From the NCBI GenBank assembly GCA_002451215.1, contig DKBM01000094.1, positions 1 through 64,000 of the forward strand: a DNA stretch of 64,000 bases, given 5' to 3'. Origin of the DNA: SM1-46 sp002451215. Lineage in GTDB: Bacteria > Pseudomonadota > Gammaproteobacteria > Acidiferrobacterales > Sulfurifustaceae. The stretch's first letter is position 1, and every line of letters starts with the position of its first letter. The notes below the pieces were generated by a model. It searched no databases. It was not told the DNA's origin and saw only the letters and a program-made list of their open reading frames with translations. The position numbers and the translations under genes were made by a program. This document shows, one piece after another, positions 1 to 5,943 of the stretch.

Positions 1-2
1 CC

Positions 3-1766
3 GCTGCCGGAACCGCTGCCGGGGCGGCGGCTAGCGCGGCCGATACCGCTGTTGCGGCTGTACCGTCTTCCGGGCCCCCGTCCACCGTTTCCGCCGAGAG
101 GCCGTTGCCGGCACCTGTGGTCGCGGTCGCCGGCACGCCGGCGGTCGAGGCGGAAGCAAGGAGCCTGCTCGATCGAGCCCGCGATGCGCTGACCCGCGGC
201 GACAATATCGTCGCCATCCAGCTCCTCGACCAGATCCTGCGCCTGCCGCCGAATCGCCAGTCGCAGGAGGCACAGGAACTGATCGGCGTTGCGCACGAAC
301 GCCTGGGAGAGAAAACGAGGGCCAAGCGCGAGTACGAACTTTATCTCAAGCTCTATGCAACCGGGCCGGGGTCCGACCGCGTTCGCCAGCGGCTCGCCAA
401 CCTGGAAGCCCCTGCCGAAACGCCCGACCTGAAGACCGCGAGCCGGCGCAATCGCGACATCACCACGGCCTATGGAAGCTGGTCACAGTATTATTACAAC
501 GGCGCGACCAAGACCGACACGACAACCCAGGTTGGCCCGATTCAGAACCAGTTCAGCTTCACGGCTACGGACCAGAACTCACTGATCTCGAGCATCGATC
601 TAAACGGCCGCATGCGGCGCGGCGACTACGATAACCGCGTGGTGCTTCGCGACACCTACTCCCTGAATTTCCTGAAGAACGGCGATGACACCAACCGCCT
701 GTACGCGGCCTACTATGAGTTGCGCAACTCGGCATACGAGTATGGCGCGCGCCTCGGGCGCCAGCCCGGCAACGCCGGCGGCGTGCTTAGCCGCTTCGAC
801 GGGCTCTCGGCTGGATATAACTTCCTGCCCAAGTGGCGCGCAAACATCGTGGCCGGAACGCCGGCTGACTACAACCCCATCAATTCCGATCGTGCCTTCT
901 GGGGAACGAGCCTGAACATCGGTACCTTCGCGGAACACTGGAACGGCAGCGTCTACTACATACACCAGACCATCGACGGAATTACCGACCGCGAGGCGGT
1001 CGGCGCGGAGTTGCGTTATTTCGATCCAAAACGCTCACTCATGGCACTGACCGACTACGACCTCTACTTCGGCACGCTCAACATCTTCATGCTGCAGGGT
1101 ACCTGGCAGTTCACCGACGCAACCAACGCGAATTTGCTGCTTGATCATCGCATGGCGCCGCCCCTGCAGATGTCGAACGCGTTGATCGGGGAGACCGACA
1201 CGTCCATCAAATCGCAGCTGCAAACCAAGTCCGAGGAGCAGCTAAAGCAGCAGGCGGAGGACCGTACGCCCACGTCGGATCTTGCCATGATCGGACTGAC
1301 GCACAACTTCACCAAGAAGTGGCAGCTCGGGGGCGACGTCAAGCTCTATAATATCTCAGCGACACCGGCCAGCGGCGCGCTGCCCGCCAATCCGGGCACC
1401 GGGAACGTCTTGATCTATACGGTCCAGGGAATCGGCACGGGCGTCATGACGGGTCGCGACATCTCGGTGCTGAGCTTCAGCTATCTCGACAGCAAGTCCT
1501 ATACCGGGAAGTCGGTGTCATTCAGCAATCGCCTGCTGATAAAGAACAATTGGACCACAGACCTGGGACTTCGCTATTACGTGCAGGCGGAGGAATTACG
1601 CGACATGACCATATGGGGTCCGACACTTCGCGTGAGTTACCGATGGGGCGAGCGGACGACCCTTGAGGCGGAATACGGTCTTGAGAAGACAAACATCACC
1701 AGCGCAACCGATACCCAGGACCTGACGCGCAACTACTTTTCGCTCGGATATCGCCTCGATTTTTGA
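3..1766 (+). CDS. Outer-membrane beta-barrel protein with N-terminal TPR-like region (5' partial)
   Basis: The frame is open to the left edge, so the start lies outside the window; the TTG at 105 is only an internal codon. The visible part opens with an Ala/Pro-rich linker. An alpha-helical segment of about 100 residues follows, rich in Leu/Ala/Arg and of tetratricopeptide character. The remaining roughly 400 residues alternate polar and aromatic residues as beta-barrel strands do, and the protein ends in a C-terminal Phe (LGYRLDF), the usual outer-membrane insertion signal. This fits a secretion or exopolysaccharide porin with a periplasmic TPR domain, but I cannot name a family. It is followed by a Rieske-like gene on the same strand after 187 bases. 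Confidence 0.7.
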   Translation, partial: AAGTAAGAAASAADTAVAAVPSSGPPSTVSAERPLPAPVVAVAGTPAVEAEARSLLDRARDALTRGDNIVAIQLLDQILRLPPNRQSQEAQELIGVAHERLGEKTRAKREYELYLKLYATGPGSDRVRQRLANLEAPAETPDLKTASRRNRDITTAYGSWSQYYYNGATKTDTTTQVGPIQNQFSFTATDQNSLISSIDLNGRMRRGDYDNRVVLRDTYSLNFLKNGDDTNRLYAAYYELRNSAYEYGARLGRQPGNAGGVLSRFDGLSAGYNFLPKWRANIVAGTPADYNPINSDRAFWGTSLNIGTFAEHWNGSVYYIHQTIDGITDREAVGAELRYFDPKRSLMALTDYDLYFGTLNIFMLQGTWQFTDATNANLLLDHRMAPPLQMSNALIGETDTSIKSQLQTKSEEQLKQQAEDRTPTSDLAMIGLTHNFTKKWQLGGDVKLYNISATPASGALPANPGTGNVLIYTVQGIGTGVMTGRDISVLSFSYLDSKSYTGKSVSFSNRLLIKNNWTTDLGLRYYVQAEELRDMTIWGPTLRVSYRWGERTTLEAEYGLEKTNITSATDTQDLTRNYFSLGYRLDF

Positions 1767-1953
1767 TCCCGGTCCGCCATGCGGATAGAGAACGGATTGT
1801 GCCCCGGCGCCGCACCGAGCCCCGCAGTACCCGCCCACCGCTAGGTGATTACCGTCTGTCCGGGCGCGAAATAGCAGACCCCCGGTGTTTTTGCCACGCG
1901 CAGCAGCTTCTGCTTCAATAATTCTGGTCAACACCGCGTTCGGGAGGTTGCCC

Positions 1954-2697
1954 GTGGGATCCGGTTCCCCCATTAGCCGCCGTGGCTTCGTCCGGCTGTG
2001 CGCCTCGGCGCTCGGCATGATCGGCGCAAATCCCGGCCTCCTCGCCCAGCCCGACGCGCGCCTGCACCGCTACCAGCGGGTCCGGCTGGTGGACGCGGGC
2101 GATCACCCGATTAACGCAAAGACGCTCGCGGTTGGCGAAAACTACGTCTTCAATTATCCGTTCGTCACCACGCCCTGTTTTCTACTGAACCTCGGGCATG
2201 CGACGACCCCTGCCGAGCTAAAGACTGAAATCGGCGAAACGTACCGATGGCCGGGTGGTGTTGGTCCCGCTCGATCGGTGGTCGCGTTCTCGGCGATCTG
2301 CGCGCACAAGATGTCTTACCCGGCCAAGGCCATAAGCTTCATCAACTATCGCCACGAGCGCGTGAACTTCCGCAACAGTGCCGAGCAGCCTGTGGAACGG
2401 GCTCAGGTAATCTACTGCTGTTCGGAGAAGAGCGTCTACGACCCGGCGCAGGGAGCACGGGTGCTGGGCGGCCCGGCGAAACAGCCGCTTGCTGCGATCG
2501 TGCTCGAAGAGGACAAGCATGACGGCGCGCTCTATGCCGTCGGCACCTATGGCGGCGAGATGTTCGAGCGGTTCTTCCGCGAATTCGGCTTCCGGCTCGC
2601 GCTCGACCACGGCACCCGCGACATTCGCGCCGCAGTCTCTGGCACCGTGACCGTCATGCCACTCGCCGAATACTCCGGACAGCAGATGCGTTGCTAA
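1954..2697 (+). CDS. Tat-exported Rieske-like protein with altered cluster ligands
   Basis: GTG at 1954 is chosen because GGGAGG lies six bases upstream and the protein then begins with a short twin-arginine signal (SRRGFVRLCASALG); an upstream GTG at 1885 lacks such support. The 247-residue product has the layout of a Rieske [2Fe-2S] domain. The first ligand pair is a normal C-x-H (ICAHK). The second pair should read C-x-x-H but reads CCSEKSVYD, so the second His is missing and Glu or Lys occupies the site. The GARVLGGPA stretch that follows is typical of Rieske folds. It may be a redox protein with unusual ligation, or a domain that has lost its cluster. It converges on the ankyrin gene, 12 bases away. 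Confidence 0.7.
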   Translation: MGSGSPISRRGFVRLCASALGMIGANPGLLAQPDARLHRYQRVRLVDAGDHPINAKTLAVGENYVFNYPFVTTPCFLLNLGHATTPAELKTEIGETYRWPGGVGPARSVVAFSAICAHKMSYPAKAISFINYRHERVNFRNSAEQPVERAQVIYCCSEKSVYDPAQGARVLGGPAKQPLAAIVLEEDKHDGALYAVGTYGGEMFERFFREFGFRLALDHGTRDIRAAVSGTVTVMPLAEYSGQQMRC

Positions 2698-2709
2698 AAC
2701 CCGCGCCGC

Positions 2710-3468
2710 CTATGGCTCGCGCGTTCGCCCCAGCAGCACCGCCAGCTCCTTATGGCCGGCAGTCTCCGCAATCATTCGGGGCGTTCGGCCGGCGCGATCG
2801 CGAGAGTCGCGCCGCGCGCCGTGAGCCAGCAAAACCCGGGCGATCTCAAGTTCATTCTGCGCGGCGGCGTGATGCAGTGCCGTCTGGCCGTTCTCGTCAG
2901 CAACATTGACCTCGACTCGTTGATTCGCCGCCAGTACCCGCACGACCTTCAACCGTCCGGCCTGCACCGCGCGCATGATCGGCGTCCAGCCATAAATATC
3001 CGCGGCATTGGGTTCGGCGCCGTGCGCGAGCAGTGTCGTCACGATGTTATCGAAACCGCGCGCTGAGGCGAGCGTAAGCGCCGTCCAGCCGTTGCGGGCG
3101 CGGGCGTTGACCTCAGCGCCACGCGCCAGTAACAGCGCCACCGACGCTTCATCGCCGCTGGTCGCCGCGTACATGAGGGCGCTGCCGCCGCGCACATTGC
3201 GCGCATTGATTGAGGCGCCGCGCACCACCAGCGCCCGGACGAGTTCATGACGCGCCTCACCGGCAGCGAGCATCAGGGCCGTGCGTCCGTCTTCCGTGGG
3301 TTCGTCGACGTCGTCGGTATCGGGCAGGAGCTGCTCGATGCGGTCAAGGTCACGCTTGACGATCGCTGAGACCCAGTCACTGCCCGGCTGGGCGCACGCG
3401 ATACCCGCGGCGCAGCACAGGCTTAGTCCGATCAATGCCGTGCGGCGAAAGCGCGCGCCGGGACTCAC
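2710..3468 (-). CDS. Secreted ankyrin-repeat protein
   Basis: The product is 252 residues. A signal peptide (hydrophobic IGLSLCCAAGIACA, cleavage before QPGSD) is followed by about five or six ankyrin repeats, recognisable by repeated DGRTALMLAA, GWTALTLAS and GQTALHHAA motifs and by LLxxGAxxNA turns. The GTG start at 3468 overlaps the moaE stop (GTGA), which implies translational coupling to the end of the formate dehydrogenase/moaDE operon. Periplasmic ankyrin proteins are usually protein-binding scaffolds; some catalase- or oxidase-linked ones protect partner enzymes. What this one binds is unknown. Confidence 0.8.
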   Translation of the reverse strand: MSPGARFRRTALIGLSLCCAAGIACAQPGSDWVSAIVKRDLDRIEQLLPDTDDVDEPTEDGRTALMLAAGEARHELVRALVVRGASINARNVRGGSALMYAATSGDEASVALLLARGAEVNARARNGWTALTLASARGFDNIVTTLLAHGAEPNAADIYGWTPIMRAVQAGRLKVVRVLAANQRVEVNVADENGQTALHHAAAQNELEIARVLLAHGARRDSRDRAGRTPRMIAETAGHKELAVLLGRTREP

Positions 3469-3905
3469 ACCACGGCGGTATTGCGTTCGACCCAACGCGT
3501 CGCGCCGCTGCGCTGCTCCTGCTTCCAGAATGGAGCACGGGACTTGAGTTCCTCGATCAGGAACCGGCAGGCATCAAACGCCGCCGCCCGGTGCGCCGAC
3601 CAGGCCGCCACCAGCACGATCGGCTCACCCGGTCCTACGCTGCCAACCCGGTGAATGACAAGTGTCTCGAGGATCTCCCAGCGCCGCGCAGCTTCCTCGC
3701 TGATACGGCGCAAGTGGGCCTCGGTCATGCCCGGATAGTGCTCGAGCGTCATGGCCGAGACAGTCTCGCCCTCATTGAAGTCGCGCATCGTGCCGATGAA
3801 GCTGGCGAGCGCACCGAAATCGGTGCGGCCCGCCAGCGCCTCGGACTGATAGCGCGCCAGCTCGGCGAGGGGATCGAACGCATCGTCACGCAGCTCGACC
3901 CGCAT
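3465..3905 (-). CDS. moaE: Molybdopterin synthase large subunit MoaE
   Basis: MoaE joins MoaD in the cytoplasmic molybdopterin synthase, which adds two sulfurs to cyclic pyranopterin monophosphate. The 146-residue length is normal. Family signatures are visible: FIGTMRDFNEG, the LEHYPGM segment, HRVGSVGPGEP and the lysine-bearing C-terminal SRAPFWKQE. The gene follows moaD after a one-base gap and overlaps the ankyrin gene by four bases. Its place at the tail of the formate dehydrogenase operon ties cofactor supply to enzyme production. Confidence 0.95.
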   Translation of the reverse strand: MRVELRDDAFDPLAELARYQSEALAGRTDFGALASFIGTMRDFNEGETVSAMTLEHYPGMTEAHLRRISEEAARRWEILETLVIHRVGSVGPGEPIVLVAAWSAHRAAAFDACRFLIEELKSRAPFWKQEQRSGATRWVERNTAVV

Positions 3906-3906
3906 G

Positions 3907-4140
3907 TCAGCCTCCGGTCACGGGCGGAAAGAATGCCACCTCGTCGCCGTCGCGCAGCCGCTGGCCGGCGTGGCTGTACTCGTGGTTCACCGCGACAAGG
4001 GTATTGGATGGCCACGGCGCGCCGGCCGCGACATGTGACCAGAGATCGGCCACCGTTGCGGCCGAAACAGCGTCGACGGTTTCCTGCGTGCGCCCCAGGC
4101 GCTCACGCAGGGAAGCAAAGTACCGCACCTGTATCGACAT
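3907..4140 (-). CDS. moaD: Molybdopterin synthase sulfur carrier subunit MoaD
   Basis: This is a 77-residue ubiquitin-fold sulfur carrier ending in the diagnostic Gly-Gly (FFPPVTGG), the residue pair that is adenylated and thiocarboxylated. The N-terminal VRYFASLRERLG and the central VAVNHEY strand match MoaD. Its ATG directly abuts the TAG stop of the cytochrome b gene, and moaE follows after one base, so the three are surely co-translated. No adenylating partner (MoeB) is encoded in the window. Confidence 0.95.
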   Translation of the reverse strand: MSIQVRYFASLRERLGRTQETVDAVSAATVADLWSHVAAGAPWPSNTLVAVNHEYSHAGQRLRDGDEVAFFPPVTGG

Positions 4141-5226
4141 CTAGGCGGTTCGCGGGACTCCACCTGCGGACTTGCCCTCGTCCCTCCCGGCGGTGCCCTT
4201 CACTTCCTCGTACCACAGGTCATGATGCTCCTTGGCCCACTCGACGCTGACGCGCCCCGAGGTCATGGCATCAAGCGCGCCATGCACGCCAATCGAACCG
4301 AGGTACATATGCATCAGGATGATGGTGACATAGATGATCGCCGCGATGCCATGAATGAGGTTGGCATTCTGCATCGTCTCGCGGGTGAATCCGAGATTGG
4401 GGAAGTCGAGTACAAGACCAGAGATGCTTATAAGGATCCCCATGCCGACCGTGGCGGTCCAGAAAACGAAGATCTTCTCACCGGCGTTGAGCTTGCCGGC
4501 GCTCGGATGCGCATGGCCGAAATAGCCCCCGCCCGCCTTGAACCACTCGACGTCAACCTTGTTCGGGATTGCGATACGCGCCCACATCAAAATCTCCAGC
4601 ACGACCCCGACGATAAACAGCGGCCCGAGATAGTTGTGAACCACGACAGTTATATTGGCATAAGCCGCGAAGGCCTTGAGACCCATCCACGGGATCAGCA
4701 GCTCGCGCCCCAACATCAGGCTCAAACCAGTAATTGCCAGCAGAATGAACAGCACTGCCGTATACCAGTGCAAAACGCGCTCATTGTAGGTAAAGCGCTC
4801 GACCGTGCGTCCAGATAGGGGTTCGGAGACCTTTACCGGCCCGTGCAAGATGTAATACGCACCGAGACCGAGAACCATCAGCGCCATCAGCCACGACAGC
4901 AGGCTCGCCACCGGCCCGTTACGCAGCTGACGCCAGTTCTGGCCACCGTTCTGGATCAACACGTTGGTTGTGTACGGCCCAGAGGCCGCGGTGTAGCCCT
5001 GGAATCCGTCACGCACCGCCCGCCAGTAATTGGCGCGCGGGTTGGTCTGCTGCTCCGCAGCGGACGCCGCTGGCGCCTGGGCGGGCGCGGCCTGGACAAC
5101 GTTCACATAGACGTACCCACCGAGCGGCAACAGCAGCGCGCCAGCCAGGATGGTAACCAGGCTCCATACGGCGATCCTGCGCCGACGGGAGCGTCTTGCC
5201 TGCGGGCTTGCCGGTTTCGTTGCCAT
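4141..5226 (-). CDS. Formate dehydrogenase cytochrome b subunit (gamma)
   Basis: ATG at 5226 has AGGAG just upstream and gives 361 residues. The N-terminus carries a basic stretch and one membrane segment followed by an Ala/Pro-rich periplasmic loop, an extension relative to the roughly 210-residue E. coli FdnI. A four-helix cytochrome b domain follows, with candidate heme ligands in ERVLHWYTA, VVHNYLG, LIHGIAA and MHMYLG. The subunit anchors FdhAB in the inner membrane and passes electrons from formate to quinone. It sits after two tiny lipoprotein genes and directly before moaD. Confidence 0.9.
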   Translation of the reverse strand: MATKPASPQARRSRRRRIAVWSLVTILAGALLLPLGGYVYVNVVQAAPAQAPAASAAEQQTNPRANYWRAVRDGFQGYTAASGPYTTNVLIQNGGQNWRQLRNGPVASLLSWLMALMVLGLGAYYILHGPVKVSEPLSGRTVERFTYNERVLHWYTAVLFILLAITGLSLMLGRELLIPWMGLKAFAAYANITVVVHNYLGPLFIVGVVLEILMWARIAIPNKVDVEWFKAGGGYFGHAHPSAGKLNAGEKIFVFWTATVGMGILISISGLVLDFPNLGFTRETMQNANLIHGIAAIIYVTIILMHMYLGSIGVHGALDAMTSGRVSVEWAKEHHDLWYEEVKGTAGRDEGKSAGGVPRTA

Positions 5227-5255
5227 GGCATTCTCCTGTTTCTTGATTGCGCGCA

Positions 5256-5453
5256 CTAGTTGTCGCGCTGCGTGTGTGCGAGGCGATTGCGAAGCTGATC
5301 GAGCTCCTCGGCCGAGCGCGGCTTCTCCCAGCTCTGTTTGGCCGCGGCGTTCGTGCCCTCGATCGCACCGCCATGCGTGGTCGCAGGCTTCGAACACCCG
5401 GCGACCAACCCAAACGCCAGGATTGCCAAACCGAGATACACGATGCGCGACAT
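5256..5453 (-). CDS. Very small lipoprotein of the formate dehydrogenase operon (I)
   Basis: The product has 65 residues: a signal sequence ending in a lipobox (FGLVAGC), then a hydrophilic tail of about 45 residues with no known domain. ATG 5453 is preferred because GGAGG lies eight bases upstream; ATG 5468, which overlaps the preceding stop, would add five residues. The mature tail ends RNRLAHTQRDN, which loosely resembles the RFNLVQTDR end of its neighbour (shared R-[FL], Q and D positions). I do not recognise the family. Position between the Fe-S and cytochrome b subunit genes suggests a role in assembly or as an accessory subunit. Confidence 0.75.
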   Translation of the reverse strand: MSRIVYLGLAILAFGLVAGCSKPATTHGGAIEGTNAAAKQSWEKPRSAEELDQLRNRLAHTQRDN

Positions 5454-5467
5454 CTGCTTGGCCTCCA

Positions 5468-5674
5468 TCAGCGGTCGGTCTGCACCAGGTTAAAGCGCGT
5501 AACCAGTGCCTCCTGCTGCTTCGGATCGCGCTGCTTCTCGACCAGTGGGTCCTTGGCGCCCTTGTACACGCCGGGCTTGGCCAGCGTCACCTTGGTGGAC
5601 TCGCCGCAACCGACGATCACACCCAGCACAACGGCAATCATACTTGCGGCGACAATGCGCAGCGCGGCTTGCAT
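5468..5674 (-). CDS. Very small lipoprotein of the formate dehydrogenase operon (II)
   Basis: The product has 68 residues. It starts with a signal peptide and a lipobox (GVIVGC), then a short charged segment (VYKGAKDPLVEKQRDPKQQ) and the tail RFNLVQTDR. AGGAG precedes the ATG. Its stop overlaps the alternative ATG of the next lipoprotein gene by one base. I do not recognise a family. The mature part of about 48 residues is too short for an enzyme and has no Cys after the lipidated one and no His, so it probably does not carry heme or a metal cluster. Confidence 0.75.
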   Translation of the reverse strand: MQAALRIVAASMIAVVLGVIVGCGESTKVTLAKPGVYKGAKDPLVEKQRDPKQQEALVTRFNLVQTDR

Positions 5675-5719
5675 GGCGTCTCCTTCTTCAATCGTCTCGG
5701 TGACGGTGGATGCCCGTCC

Positions 5720-5929
5720 TCAGCCCTTGTACGCCGTTTCCCAGCCCCAGGTCTGCGGCCGGCCACCGCGCTTCAGCACACGCTTGCGGTAGATGTCGGC
5801 CACGACGTCGCCATCGCCTGCGATGAGCGCCTTGGTGGAGCACATCTCGGCGCACAGCGGCAGCTTGCCCTNNNNNNNNNNNNNNNNNNNNNNNCGCTCG
5901 GCATCACACAGGAATTTCATTCTTGCCAT
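5720..5929 (-). CDS. Formate dehydrogenase iron-sulfur (beta) subunit, interior lost in an assembly gap
   Basis: ATG 5929 with GGAGC upstream starts MARMKFLCDAE, the typical beginning of FdhB. The next 23 bases are N, and the frame resumes at GKLPLCAEMCSTKAL, the typical end, finishing TWGWETAYKG. Family members are about 200 residues and bind four [4Fe-4S] clusters. Here roughly 130-140 residues, with nearly all cluster cysteines, are missing, so the gap must be several hundred bases rather than 23. The gene should be treated as intact but unsequenced in the middle. FdhB carries electrons from FdhA to the cytochrome b subunit. Confidence 0.85.
   Translation of the reverse strand: MARMKFLCDAEXXXXXXXXXGKLPLCAEMCSTKALIAGDGDVVADIYRKRVLKRGGRPQTWGWETAYKG
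5872..5894. other. Assembly gap (23 N) inside fdhB
   Basis: The run of 23 N separates the first 11 residues of FdhB from its last 50 or so. Comparison with the family length shows that around 400 bases are unrepresented, so downstream coordinates underestimate the true distance. Confidence 0.95.
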
Positions 5930-5943
5930 GGCATCGCTCCTGA

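Noticed and set aside
105..107. TTG as start of the first barrel gene
   Set aside because: The same frame is open back to the window edge with an Ala/Pro-rich sequence that fits a linker, so the gene is 5' truncated by the window.
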